From Clostridia bacterium (GTDB taxonomy: Bacteria; Bacillota; Clostridia; Oscillospirales; Acutalibacteraceae), in the NCBI GenBank assembly GCA_017443805.1, contig JAFSXY010000048.1:1-53356 (forward strand): a stretch of 53,356 nucleotides of DNA, given 5' to 3'. Below are positions 16,634-25,374 of this stretch, in pieces. Below the pieces are notes generated by a model that saw only the letters and a list, made by a program, of their open reading frames with translations, searched no databases and was not told the origin of the DNA. The translations under genes were made by a program, and so were the position numbers. Each line of letters opens with the position of its first letter. Position 1 is the stretch's first letter.

Positions 16634-17264
16634 ACTTCTCCGATCGCAGGTACCGGTTGTTTGCCTGTTCAAAATCCAGTGTCGTAAAATCCCCGTGCCC
16701 GGGGTAAATATCGTAATCGCCGTCCAGAGCGCCGAGACGCGCCAGAGATGCGAATAACTGTCTGGTTGAGCCGCCGGGCAGATCCGTTCTGCCCATGGAA
16801 AGCCGGAACAGCGTGTCGCCGCTGAACAGAACGCCGTCCGCCAAAAAGCAGACGCTGCCCGCCGTGTGGCCCGGCGTTTCCAGCACGCGGATAAGCTTTT
16901 CGCCGAGGAACAGGCAGTCTCCCTCTTTCAAAAGACTGTCCGCTTCGCAGGGCGAAAACGGGGCGTAGCCCGTAAAGGCGTTCAGGTTTTTTTCTGCGTC
17001 GGTCAGGCAGGCGCCGTCTTTTTCACAGATGCAGACCTCGCCGCCGCAGGCGTTTTTGAGCGCCTTCACGCCGCAGACGTGGTCGAAATGCCCGTGGGTG
17101 AGCAGAATGTATTTTAAGTTTTTTACGCCGGCGCGCGCGAGCATGCTTTGATACTTTTCATCAAAAACCGCGCAGTCGACAGCGGCCGCTTCTTTGCTCT
17201 GTCCGTCCACCAGCAGATAGCAGTTGGTTTCGTAGTCGCCGACGACGGCGGCGTAAATTTTCAT
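16602..17264 (-). CDS. MBL-fold metallo-hydrolase (glyoxalase II-like)
   Basis: 220 residues. Metallo-beta-lactamase fold with THGHFDHVCG (HxHxDH zinc motif), ETPGHTAGSVCF, FSGDTLF and PGHG, so both zinc sites look intact. The substrate may be a thioester such as S-lactoylglutathione-like compounds, but in clostridia this gene is usually of unknown function. I prefer the ATG at 17264, giving MKIYAAVVGDYETNCYL as in relatives; a second ATG at 17276 would add four residues but sits against the heptamer array with no ribosome site. The gene lies between dtd and hemZ, the order commonly seen in Clostridia. Confidence 0.9.
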   Translation of the reverse strand: MKIYAAVVGDYETNCYLLVDGQSKEAAAVDCAVFDEKYQSMLARAGVKNLKYILLTHGHFDHVCGVKALKNACGGEVCICEKDGACLTDAEKNLNAFTGYAPFSPCEADSLLKEGDCLFLGEKLIRVLETPGHTAGSVCFLADGVLFSGDTLFRLSMGRTDLPGGSTRQLFASLARLGALDGDYDIYPGHGDFTTLDFEQANNRYLRSEKYAHNHSKPYI

Positions 17265-17280
17265 GCCGTTTTCCATGCTG

Positions 17281-17315
17281 TTGAGATTTGAGATTTGAGT
17301 TTTGAGATTTGAGAT
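17281..17315 (-). repeat. Five tandem heptamers TTGAG(A/T)T
   Basis: Plus-strand units from 17281: TTGAGAT, TTGAGAT, TTGAGTT, TTGAGAT, TTGAGAT. The array ends a few bases ahead of the MBL gene start, in the dtd-MBL gap. A related array occurs at 34531-34551. Confidence 0.9.
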
Positions 17316-17328
17316 AATATGATCGGGT

Positions 17329-17434
17329 ACGGGCGGAGCCCGTCCATAACGTTTCGCCGCAGGCGGAACACATCATGTTTTCGCTTGCGAAAACGCATCA
17401 TGCGCCGACAGGCGCGCATCACGTTGCGCAGCAA
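17329..17434. repeat. Array of short hairpins separated by CATCA(T)
   Basis: Consecutive inverted repeats: ACGGGC-GGA-GCCCGT (17329-17343), GTTTCGCC-GCA-GGCGGAAC (17351-17369), GTTTTCGC-TT-GCGAAAAC (17377-17394), GCGCC-GACA-GGCGC (17402-17415), TTGC-GCA-GCAA (17424-17434). CATCAT follows the second and third stems and CATCA the fourth. It fills the rest of the gap between dtd and the MBL gene. Confidence 0.8.
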
Positions 17435-17450
17435 TATTTCATTGCGGCCG

Positions 17451-17924
17451 TTATGCGGACGCAAAGCCGCTGTTTTTCCAGGTGTCGGTATCCAGAATGA
17501 TCGTGACGGGCCCGTCGTTGATCAGACTGACCTGCATGTCCGCGCCGAACACGCCGGTATCCACGTGGGAGACGCCCTCGGCGCGCAGACGCTGCACGAA
17601 ATACAAATAAAGCCGTTCCGCCTCCCGGGGGGCGGCGGCGGGCGTAAACGACGGACGGTTCCCTTTTTTGACGTCCGCGCAGAGGGTAAACTGAGAAATG
17701 CAAAGCACCTCCCCGTCCACCTGGGACAGAGAGAGGTTCATTTTTTGGTTTTCGTCCTCAAAAATGCGCAGTCTCGCGGTCTTGGCGGCAAGCACCTCCG
17801 CCTCATGCTCGGTATCGCCGTCCGCGACGCCCAGCAGGAGCATAAAGCCCCTGCCGCAGCGTCCGACGGTTTTGCCGTCCACGGCTACGCTTGCCTGTGT
17901 GACCCGCTGGATGACGGCGCGCAT
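17451..17924 (-). CDS. dtd: D-aminoacyl-tRNA deacylase
   Basis: 157 residues, close to the usual 145-150. Removes D-amino acids and glycine wrongly attached to tRNA. It begins with the family N-terminus [17 protein letters not shown] and has both active-site signatures: [17 protein letters not shown] and the C-terminal NDGPVTIIL (cis-Gly-Pro). The ATG at 17922-17924 overlaps the pspC stop by one base (TGATG), indicating coupled translation. A longer open frame reaches 18218 only because it runs antiparallel to pspC codon usage in another frame. After the stop at 17451 comes the hairpin and heptamer region, then the MBL gene. Confidence 0.95.
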   Translation of the reverse strand: MRAVIQRVTQASVAVDGKTVGRCGRGFMLLLGVADGDTEHEAEVLAAKTARLRIFEDENQKMNLSLSQVDGEVLCISQFTLCADVKKGNRPSFTPAAAPREAERLYLYFVQRLRAEGVSHVDTGVFGADMQVSLINDGPVTIILDTDTWKNSGFASA

Positions 17925-18181
17925 CAGTTGTTGACGTCGGTGTAGGGCACGTACTCGCCGTTGTCCGCAGCGGGCTGCGGCTGGTCGGCCGCGGGGCCGT
18001 TGGGCATCACGATCGCCGCGATGATATACGCAAGCAGTCCGACGCCCGCAAATACGACCGCCAGCACCCAGATCAGACGGATGATGGTGGAGTCGATGCC
18101 GAAATATTCGGCGATGCCGCCGCACACGCCGGCAATTTTCTTGTCGGTCTGGGAGCGATAGAGTTTTTTCTTGGTGTCCAT
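17924..18181 (-). CDS. PspC-domain membrane protein
   Basis: 85 residues. The PspC domain covers nearly the whole protein: [40 protein letters not shown] and a membrane helix [13 protein letters not shown], then an acidic, Pro-rich tail. In enterobacteria PspC senses membrane stress with PspA/PspB; stand-alone PspC proteins in Firmicutes lack a defined role. The start at 18181 has GGAGG upstream; it lies 23 bp after rel and its stop overlaps dtd, so it is inside the operon-like run. An insertion of pspC between rel and dtd is slightly unusual. Confidence 0.92.
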   Translation of the reverse strand: MDTKKKLYRSQTDKKIAGVCGGIAEYFGIDSTIIRLIWVLAVVFAGVGLLAYIIAAIVMPNGPAADQPQPAADNGEYVPYTDVNN

Positions 18182-18204
18182 AGCTTTTTCCTCCAAAAAT
18201 TTTT

Positions 18205-20397
18205 TCAGATATCAGCACCGGAGCGTTCCACGCTTGTCACGCCGCCGGTTTTGAGCAGTTTTGCCATGATGGACCGCAGGTGCTCGACGCTGTCCGCGGC
18301 TACCGTGATGTTGACCAGCATCCTGCCGTCCTTTGTGGAGCGGGTGTTGATGCTTTTTACGCCCACGTGAATGGAGTTGAGCGTGGAAAAAATATCGTTC
18401 ATCACCGTGGCGCCGGACAGACAGGTCAGCAATAGCGAGGCGTAGAAGACCTGTGATTCGCCGTTGTTCCAGTAAACGCGGATCCAGCGCTCCGGTTCGG
18501 CCGCGGTTTTCAGGTTGCGCGGTACGTTGGTGCAGTCCGCCTTGTGTACGGAGATCCCGTGGCCGCGGGTGATAAAGCCGATGATGTCGTCGCCCGGGAT
18601 GGGGTTGCAGCAGCGGGAGAGCTTTATAAGGCAGTTGTCGATGCCCTCTACCACGACGCCCTCGCTGGAGACGGAGCGGATCTGCTTTAACAGCTTCGGC
18701 GCGGTTTTTTCACCCGTGTTGACGATCTTATTGTACTCGTCCTTGATCATGGGCATGATCTTGGACAGGATAATGCCGCCGTAGCCCAGCGCCGCGTAAA
18801 AGTCGTCGGCGGTCGTGCATTTCTGCTTTTCCGTCAGCACGCGCAGGAGCTTTTCCTCCTGTTCGGGCGTAGGGTTGATATTGTTGCGGCGCAGCTCGCG
18901 TTCGTATTCCTGCCGTCCCTCGACGATGTTTTCTTCCCGCCGCTCTTTTTTGAACCACGTGCGGATCTTGGTGCGCGCTTCGCTCGTGGTCACGATCTTC
19001 AGCCAGTCTCGGCTGGGGCCCTTGCCGGGCTGCGAGGAGGTGATGACCTCCACGATCTCCCCGTTTTTGACCTGGTAATCCAGCGAAACGATCCGCTTGT
19101 CGACCTTGGCGCCGATCATTTTATTGCCGACGGCGGAATGGATGGCATAGGCGAAATCGATCACGGTCGCGCCGGCGGGCAGGCAGATCACGTCTCCCTT
19201 GGGGGTGAAAACAAATACTTCGTCGCTGACGAAATCGCTTTTGATCGTATCCAGGATGTCGGCGACCTCGCCGGTCTCGCTCTGCACCTCCAGGAGCTGC
19301 CTGACCCAGTCGACCCCGTTTTTAAGCTGCCGGTCGGAGTCCTTATTCTTGATCCCGAGCTTGTATTTCCAGTGCGCGGCAATACCGTATTCGGCCGTTT
19401 TGTGCATCTCGTGGGTACGGATCTGCACTTCGAAGGGGATGCCCTCCTTGCCGATAAGCGTGGTGTGCAGCGACTGGTACATATTGGGCTTGGGGGTGGA
19501 AATGTAATCCTTGAACCGTCCCTGGATGGGTTTATACAGGTCATGGATCACGCCCAGACAGTTATAGCAGTCGCTGACCGTGTCCACGATGATCCTGACG
19601 GCGTAAATGTCGTAGATCTCCTCAAAGGATTTGCCCTGCATATACATTTTGCGGTAGATGCCGTGTACGGACTTGATGCGTCCCTCGATCACCGCGTTGG
19701 AAACGTAGTTTTTGACTCTTGCTCCGATTTTTTCCTTGATGCTTTCCAGAAATTCCTTCCGCTGGGCCGACTGCTCGAGCAAGGCGTTCTCGATCTCTCT
19801 GTACGCAACAGGGTCCAGGTACTTGATCGCAAGATCCTCGAGCTCCTCCTTCATGGGCCGGATACCGAGCCGGTGCGCGATGGGCGCGTAGATCTCGATC
19901 GTCTCTTTTGCGATATCCCGGCGCTTTTGCTCCGGCATATACTCCAGCGTGCGCATGTTGTGCAGCCGGTCCGCAAGCTTGATGATGATCACGCGGATAT
20001 CCTCGCTCATCGCAAGCAGCAGCTTGCGCAGGTTTTCCGCCTGCTGTTCCTCTCGGCTCTGCAGCGGCACCTGTCCGAGCTTTGTTACCCCTTCCACCAG
20101 AAGCGATACGTCCGCGCCGAACATGCGGTGGACCTCCTCTGCGGTAACGGGCGTATCCTCCACCACGTCGTGCAAAAGGGCTGCGATCACGGACTGGCTG
20201 TCCATGCCGAAGTCCAGTAAAATTTTGGAGACCGCGACCGGGTGGATGATATAAGCCTCTCCGGATCTGCGCCGCTGGCCCTTGTGGTTTTCATAGGCGA
20301 AATAGTACGCTTTTTCCACAAGCGCGGCCTCTGCGGGCGAAAAGCTGTCCCGCACAGTCTGTTCAATTTGGGCGTAATATTCGCTGCCTTCCCGCAT
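18205..20397 (-). CDS. rel: Bifunctional (p)ppGpp synthetase/hydrolase
   Basis: 730 residues. Makes and degrades the stringent-response alarmone. Domains in order: HD hydrolase with HDVVEDT and [12 protein letters not shown], the synthetase domain with [19 protein letters not shown], the TGS domain starting [23 protein letters not shown], a zinc-finger-like [10 protein letters not shown] region, and a C-terminal ACT domain. Both catalytic halves look intact. I take ATG 20397 as start because AGAGGTG lies 6 nt ahead; a GTG at 20406 overlapping the recJ stop would add three residues. Directly downstream of recJ and upstream of pspC-dtd. Confidence 0.95.
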   Translation of the reverse strand: MREGSEYYAQIEQTVRDSFSPAEAALVEKAYYFAYENHKGQRRRSGEAYIIHPVAVSKILLDFGMDSQSVIAALLHDVVEDTPVTAEEVHRMFGADVSLLVEGVTKLGQVPLQSREEQQAENLRKLLLAMSEDIRVIIIKLADRLHNMRTLEYMPEQKRRDIAKETIEIYAPIAHRLGIRPMKEELEDLAIKYLDPVAYREIENALLEQSAQRKEFLESIKEKIGARVKNYVSNAVIEGRIKSVHGIYRKMYMQGKSFEEIYDIYAVRIIVDTVSDCYNCLGVIHDLYKPIQGRFKDYISTPKPNMYQSLHTTLIGKEGIPFEVQIRTHEMHKTAEYGIAAHWKYKLGIKNKDSDRQLKNGVDWVRQLLEVQSETGEVADILDTIKSDFVSDEVFVFTPKGDVICLPAGATVIDFAYAIHSAVGNKMIGAKVDKRIVSLDYQVKNGEIVEVITSSQPGKGPSRDWLKIVTTSEARTKIRTWFKKERREENIVEGRQEYERELRRNNINPTPEQEEKLLRVLTEKQKCTTADDFYAALGYGGIILSKIMPMIKDEYNKIVNTGEKTAPKLLKQIRSVSSEGVVVEGIDNCLIKLSRCCNPIPGDDIIGFITRGHGISVHKADCTNVPRNLKTAAEPERWIRVYWNNGESQVFYASLLLTCLSGATVMNDIFSTLNSIHVGVKSINTRSTKDGRMLVNITVAADSVEHLRSIMAKLLKTGGVTSVERSGADI

Positions 20398-20402
20398 CCG
20401 GT

Positions 20403-22439
20403 TCACCTCTTTTTCAATGCCTGTAAAACGGCGCTTTGCTCCAGATCCGCTTTTCCGGCCGGCTGCGCGTCGCGGTAGCCGTCCGCGGTCCGGCAGAGCA
20501 CGCCGACCTCGGTCAGCGCGGCAAGGCTTGCTTCCACCGCGCCCGTTTTTGAAGACGGCTCGCCGATCCGGTATGCAAGCGCTTCCGCCGACAAACGTGC
20601 GCCGCCTTCGTTTTTGATCAGTTTATAGATTTTTCCCAGCAGCTCTCTGCCGGGTAAGAGCAGCTGCTTTTCTTTGTCCGACAGCGGTTCGCCGCGTACA
20701 AGCCTGTGGTAGGCGGCGATCGAAGCAAACACGGCCTCGTCGTCGCTGCCTGCGGGGCGGACGTCCTGCAGCTGCAGGCTTAAACGGATCTCTCCCATGT
20801 ATTCGTTTTTTTCGGCGCGGACCGCCGCGTCCACCGTGTCGCCGACGCGGAACTCAAATGCGTCCGCCGTGACGCCGAAGCATACCACGGGTACGCTGAC
20901 GCCGTTTTTTGTCAGCGTCAGACGAATGTGTTTATTGCTCCCGATGGGGCGTATGCCCGCCACCGTCATATCAAACAGCCCGAAAACCGGGCGGGGGTTG
21001 TCTGCGCCGAACGGCTCCAGCAGCGACAGGCTGTTCAGGATGTCGGCGGTCAGGTGCGCAGGGTTCAGCCTGCAGTCGATGTCCAGCGTGGGGCACACGT
21101 CCCCGACCGAGGCGGCGTATGCGTTGATCGCCGCCGTAAAGGCGGGCAGCGCCTCTTTTTTCAGAGAAAAACCTGCGGCCAGCGTATGCCCGCCGAACTG
21201 CAGCAGATGGTCGGACACGGCTGAAAGCGCGTCATAAAGCGAAAAGCCCTCGATGCTGCGGCAGGAGCCGCGGCAGACGCCGCTTTCCTCATCAATGGAG
21301 ATCACCGCGGCGGGGCGTCCGTATTTTTCCACAAGCTTCGCCGCTACGATCCCGATCACGCCCGGGTGCCGGTCCGCGCCGGCCGTCACAAGAAAACGGG
21401 CGTTCGCGGCCGCGGGGTCGGCGGCGAATTCCGCCTCCACCTGCGCCAGGATCTGCGCCTCCGTCTGCTGGCGCGCGGCATTTGCGGCGTTCATTTCCTC
21501 CGTCAGCGCCGCGGCGCGCGCGGGGTCCTCCGTTAAAAGCAGCTCCAGCGCCGTTTCCGCGGAGCCCATCCTGCCCGCGGCGTTGATGCGCGGCGCAAGC
21601 ATATACGCAACGGTCGCGCTGCTGATCTCCTTATCCTCCAGCGACAGCGCCTTTTGCAAAGCGTAAAGGCCCGGACGGTCGGTCCGGCTGAGCTGCATCA
21701 GGCCGCAGGATACGATGGTGCGGTTTTCTCCCGTCAGCGGTACGATGTCTGCCACGGTGCCGAGCGCAGCCAGGTCGCCGAACATCTGCATGACGGTCCC
21801 ATAGTCGCCGTCCTCCAGCGCGGCGGTCAGCTTTAACGCGACGCCGACGCCCGCCAACTCTCGGCAGGGGGAGTTGTCGTCCGGCCGGTGCGGGTCGACC
21901 ACCGCAGCGCAGTCCGGTAAGACCCTGCCTGCCTGATGGTGGTCCGTTACGATCAGGTCGATCCCGTTTTCACGCAGGAACGCGGCCTCCTCCACGGCGG
22001 CGATGCCGTTGTCCACCGTGATCACAAGCTGAAAATCGCCCTGCAGGATCCGCTCCGCCGTTTTTAAGGACAGACCGTAGCCGTCCGTTTCACGCGAGGG
22101 GATATAATAATCCGCATTCGCGCCGAGCGTTTGCAGGTAGCTGTATAAAAGCGCCGTGGCGGTCACGCCGTCGGCGTCGTAATCGCCGTAGACCAAGATC
22201 TTTTCGCCCCGCTCCAGCGCCGTCCGGATGCGGGCGACCGCTTTGTCCATATCCTTCAGCAAAAAGGGCGAGCTCAATTCCGCCCCGGCGGCGCCCAAAA
22301 ACGCCGTGATCGCCTCGGGCGTGTCGATCCCGCGGGAGGACAGCAGCAGTACGGCAAATTCGTCCGCGCCGGTCTTTTGCGCGAGCCGCAGCGCAAGCGC
22401 TTTGTCATAGGGGACCACGCGCCATTTTTTACGAGTCAT
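20403..22439 (-). CDS. recJ: Single-stranded-DNA-specific exonuclease RecJ
   Basis: 678 residues. 5'-3' ssDNA exonuclease for recombination and repair. DHH-family motifs are present: VYGDYDADGVTATALL (motif I), VTVDNG, VTDHHQAG (the DHH motif) and later the DHHA1 GG motif in FGGHTLAAGFSL. The C-terminal OB-fold region (LTLTKNGVSVPVVCFG) and a short extra wHTH-like tail follow. The start at 22437-22439 has GGAGG 6-7 nt upstream; a longer frame to 22481 includes the promoter and is rejected. First gene of the long minus-strand run; its stop precedes or overlaps the rel start. Confidence 0.95.
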   Translation of the reverse strand: MTRKKWRVVPYDKALALRLAQKTGADEFAVLLLSSRGIDTPEAITAFLGAAGAELSSPFLLKDMDKAVARIRTALERGEKILVYGDYDADGVTATALLYSYLQTLGANADYYIPSRETDGYGLSLKTAERILQGDFQLVITVDNGIAAVEEAAFLRENGIDLIVTDHHQAGRVLPDCAAVVDPHRPDDNSPCRELAGVGVALKLTAALEDGDYGTVMQMFGDLAALGTVADIVPLTGENRTIVSCGLMQLSRTDRPGLYALQKALSLEDKEISSATVAYMLAPRINAAGRMGSAETALELLLTEDPARAAALTEEMNAANAARQQTEAQILAQVEAEFAADPAAANARFLVTAGADRHPGVIGIVAAKLVEKYGRPAAVISIDEESGVCRGSCRSIEGFSLYDALSAVSDHLLQFGGHTLAAGFSLKKEALPAFTAAINAYAASVGDVCPTLDIDCRLNPAHLTADILNSLSLLEPFGADNPRPVFGLFDMTVAGIRPIGSNKHIRLTLTKNGVSVPVVCFGVTADAFEFRVGDTVDAAVRAEKNEYMGEIRLSLQLQDVRPAGSDDEAVFASIAAYHRLVRGEPLSDKEKQLLLPGRELLGKIYKLIKNEGGARLSAEALAYRIGEPSSKTGAVEASLAALTEVGVLCRTADGYRDAQPAGKADLEQSAVLQALKKR

Positions 22440-22471
22440 TCCGCCGCCCTCCTTTTTCGTAATAATACAAT

Positions 22472-22500
22472 ATTTTAGCACTCTTTTCTATAAAATGCAA
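22472..22500 (-). promoter_or_regulatory. Promoter of the recJ-rel run
   Basis: Minus strand: TTGCAT (22495-22500), 17 bp, TAAAAT (22472-22477), about 33 bp before the recJ ATG. Confidence 0.7.
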
Positions 22501-22607
22501 GACCGGTTATGCAGTTTTGCTCCGCCGTTCCGAAACAACGCCGCCGTCGGTTTTTTATGCACTTTTGACAAAAATTTTTTCTATTTTATTTTTTTTATAG
22601 AGATTTC

Positions 22608-22636
22608 TTGATTTTCAGTCGGCAATATGGTACACT
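22608..22636 (+). promoter_or_regulatory. Promoter of the first BspA-like gene
   Basis: TTGATT (22608-22613), 17 bp ending in TATGG, TACACT (22631-22636). The TGG just before the -10 is an extended -10 feature; the same layout recurs at 27555-27583 and 39655-39683. Confidence 0.55.
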
Positions 22637-22671
22637 TATCCTGTTATATTACAGATATCGGAGGTTTTATT

Positions 22672-25317
22672 ATGAAAAAACAGACCAAAGTATTGATCCT
22701 TCTGGTTTCCGTCTGCCTGCTGGCCGTGCTGCTGCCGGTATTTTCCGGCGCGGCGGACGGCGAAGTGTACGCCGTTTACAACAGCACGGACGACGTGAAC
22801 ACGTTGACCTTTTTGGTCGGGCAGAAGGTCTCGGGCGGCGTAAAACGGACCGCCGACGGCGTGACCTATTCCGGCACGGTCTATTCCGGCTTTGCGGATA
22901 CGACCTTTGCAAACGCGCAGGCAAGGCCTTGGAACGCCTACGGTTCATCCGTAAAAGAGGTTCATATCCTTGATGAATTCAAGCCGGTTTCCACTGCGCT
23001 GTGGTTCAGGACCTTTTCGAGCGCCACCGTCATTTCCGGCCTTGAGAAGCTGGATATGAGCGCGGTAGAGAGCATGCGCATGATGTTTTTCAATTGCCAG
23101 CTCGTAGAGGAGCTGAACGTGAGCAGCTGGAATACCGCTAAAGTAACGGATATGTCTTCGGTTTTTTACAACAACAAAAAGCTGGTAAACCTGGATCTGA
23201 GCAGCTGGAGCCTTGCCAACGTCGCAAACACGGCATCCATGTTCTACGGCTGCAGTAAATTGGAAACGCTGACCGTCAACGTAAATAAATGGGCTTCAAG
23301 CAAAATAGCGCAAGCAGGATCTATGTTCGGCGGCTGTGCGAAACTGGAAAGCATTACGTTCGGCAAATGGACGCCGGTCAGCGGCGCGTCCGTGTCCAAT
23401 ATGTTTTCCGGCTGCAACGCGCTGACGACGCTGGACATAAGCCGCTGGGACGTGAAAAATCTGACGGATCTGTCCGAATTCTTTAAGGGCTGCTCCCAGG
23501 TCGCGACGTTGGACGTGAGCGGTTGGAATACGGCAAAAGTAACGAATATGTCCAAGCTGTTCAGCGGCTGTGCGGCCCTGACCGCGCTCGATCTGAGCGC
23601 CTGGAGTACAGCCAAGGTGGAAGATATGTCCAATCTGTTCAGCGGCTGTGCGGCCCTGACCGCGCTCGATCTGAGCGCCTGGAGTACAGCCAAGGTGGAA
23701 GATATGTCCGGCATGTTCCAGGGCTGCTCCTCCCTTGCGACGCTGGAGATCAATAACTGGGGAACAAAGCTGACAAAAGTGAGTGAAATGGACTCGATGT
23801 TCAGCGGCTGTTCCTCTCTTCAGACGCTGGATCTCAGCAAGTGGAAGGCCGGCAGCGTATACTTTATGTCAAACATGTTTGCCGGCTGTACGTCGCTTTC
23901 CACGCTTTCGATCGGCACCGGCTTTAACTATTTACGGAATGTCGGGCTTCCCGATATGGAGGAGGTCGTTTCTCCCTATACCGGTTATTGGACCAATCCG
24001 AACGGAGAAGTCAGGCATTACCTGACGTCTTCGCAGCTGATCTGCGCCTCGGCCGAAACGGTCGAGAACAACACCTGGGTCTGGGAGACTGTCGGCACGC
24101 CGCGCAGTATCGCAGGCGCGAAGGTCAGCGGCGACGGCGTATACCGCCTGTATACCGGCGAAGTCCAGACGCCGGATTACGTTACCGTAAAATTGGACTA
24201 TATCACGCTGACCGAGGGCGAGGATTTTACCGTCGTCGGCTTTGAAGATAACGTGAACGCCGGATCGGCAAAAATATACGTGACCGCCGCGGGCGAAAAC
24301 TATGTGGGAGACGCCGTCGGCTCGTACACGATCTCGGCGCGCCCGATCTACCAGCTGGATATCAATATAGAGAGCCAGCAGTATACCGGAAGAGAGATCG
24401 TTCCGTCGATGACGATCACAATGGGCGACGTCGAACTGGAACAGGGCGTCGACTACGAGGTCAGAAGCTCCTGGCCGTGCACCGATCCGGGTGAAGCGCA
24501 TTGTTACATCAACGGTTTGGGAAACTACGGCGGCCAGGCTTATAAGTCCTTCACCATTGTGACAAGAAACGTTGTCGATGCGAATATCACCTCTGTTGAC
24601 TCGGTCTTTACGGGAGAAGCGCAAACCACGACGCTGACGGCGCATCTGGCCGACAGGGAGTATCCCCTGACCGAGGGTACGGACTATAACGTGGTCAGAT
24701 ACCTGGATAACGTGAATGCCGGAACGGCATACGTGCGCATTTCCGGTATCGGAAAATTCTCCGGCATGACGGACGTTCCCTTTACCATCGAGCCCAGAAG
24801 CCTGACCGAGGCGACGGTCGGCGCCCTGTCCGTGACCTATACGGGCGCTGAGCTGGAAACGACCGGGACCGGGAAATACGGCAATTACACGCTGCAGCAG
24901 GAACGGGATTTTACCGTTGACGGCTATGATAACAACGTGAACGCCGGCTCTGCGACGATCATTTTGACCGGCACCGGCAACTTTAAGGATACCGTTTCCG
25001 TCCGCTTTACCATTCTTCCCAAAGACCTGTCGGCAGCCGAGGTCTTTGCCGAGGATCAGAAACATACGGGCAAAGCGCTCACGCCGCCCGTGACGGTCGT
25101 TTTGGACGGCGAACCCCTGGACGCCGAAAACTATTCCGTTGCGTACGGCAACAACACCGATGCGGGAACGGCGGTCATCACCGTGACCGGCAAAGGCAAC
25201 TACAAGGGCGTTGCGACCGGGACGTTCAAGATCGAAAAGACCAAACTGAGTCTGTGGGAGCGGATCCTTGCGTTCTTCCGCAAGATCATCGCGTTCTTCA
25301 AGGGCAGTTCCAAATAA
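22672..25317 (+). CDS. Secreted BspA-like protein with DUF285 repeats, Ig-like repeats and amphipathic tail
   Basis: 881 residues from ATG 22672, preceded by CGGAGG; the signal peptide is MKKQTKVLILLVSVCLLAVL then LPVFSGAADG. Residues about 110-430 are DUF285/BspA-type leucine-rich units with the core MSxLFSGCxxLTxLDLSxW. Residues about 480-850 are four to five beta-rich units of about 75 residues with YTG at the start and NNxxAGTAxI near the end. The last 20 or so residues, LWERILAFFRKIIAFFKG, form a cationic amphipathic helix. No LPXTG. BspA-type proteins are common adhesins in gut and oral bacteria, so a surface role is likely. The next gene is a clear paralogue. Confidence 0.88.
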   Translation: MKKQTKVLILLVSVCLLAVLLPVFSGAADGEVYAVYNSTDDVNTLTFLVGQKVSGGVKRTADGVTYSGTVYSGFADTTFANAQARPWNAYGSSVKEVHILDEFKPVSTALWFRTFSSATVISGLEKLDMSAVESMRMMFFNCQLVEELNVSSWNTAKVTDMSSVFYNNKKLVNLDLSSWSLANVANTASMFYGCSKLETLTVNVNKWASSKIAQAGSMFGGCAKLESITFGKWTPVSGASVSNMFSGCNALTTLDISRWDVKNLTDLSEFFKGCSQVATLDVSGWNTAKVTNMSKLFSGCAALTALDLSAWSTAKVEDMSNLFSGCAALTALDLSAWSTAKVEDMSGMFQGCSSLATLEINNWGTKLTKVSEMDSMFSGCSSLQTLDLSKWKAGSVYFMSNMFAGCTSLSTLSIGTGFNYLRNVGLPDMEEVVSPYTGYWTNPNGEVRHYLTSSQLICASAETVENNTWVWETVGTPRSIAGAKVSGDGVYRLYTGEVQTPDYVTVKLDYITLTEGEDFTVVGFEDNVNAGSAKIYVTAAGENYVGDAVGSYTISARPIYQLDINIESQQYTGREIVPSMTITMGDVELEQGVDYEVRSSWPCTDPGEAHCYINGLGNYGGQAYKSFTIVTRNVVDANITSVDSVFTGEAQTTTLTAHLADREYPLTEGTDYNVVRYLDNVNAGTAYVRISGIGKFSGMTDVPFTIEPRSLTEATVGALSVTYTGAELETTGTGKYGNYTLQQERDFTVDGYDNNVNAGSATIILTGTGNFKDTVSVRFTILPKDLSAAEVFAEDQKHTGKALTPPVTVVLDGEPLDAENYSVAYGNNTDAGTAVITVTGKGNYKGVATGTFKIEKTKLSLWERILAFFRKIIAFFKGSSK
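23557..23708 (+). repeat. Exact tandem duplication, 78-bp period (26 residues)
   Basis: Bases 23557-23630 recur unchanged at 23635-23708 inside the DUF285 region. Identity at silent positions points to recent slippage or unequal crossing-over. Confidence 0.9.
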
Positions 25318-25374
25318 GGATCTGTTTTTCGGATTACGGTATAATATATGCACAAAAAAATCGGAGGTTTTGGT

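Noticed and set aside
19138-20220. 360-codon plus-strand frame opposite rel
   Set aside because: Antisense to the conserved HD and synthetase domains; no ribosome site or recognisable domain.
22565-22570. TTGACA as the -35 box of the first BspA-like gene
   Set aside because: No acceptable -10 at 16-18 bp; the TTGATT/TACACT pair downstream fits better.
23932-25353. 473-codon minus-strand frame opposite the first BspA-like gene
   Set aside because: Shadow frame; composition is that of reversed Ig-like repeats.
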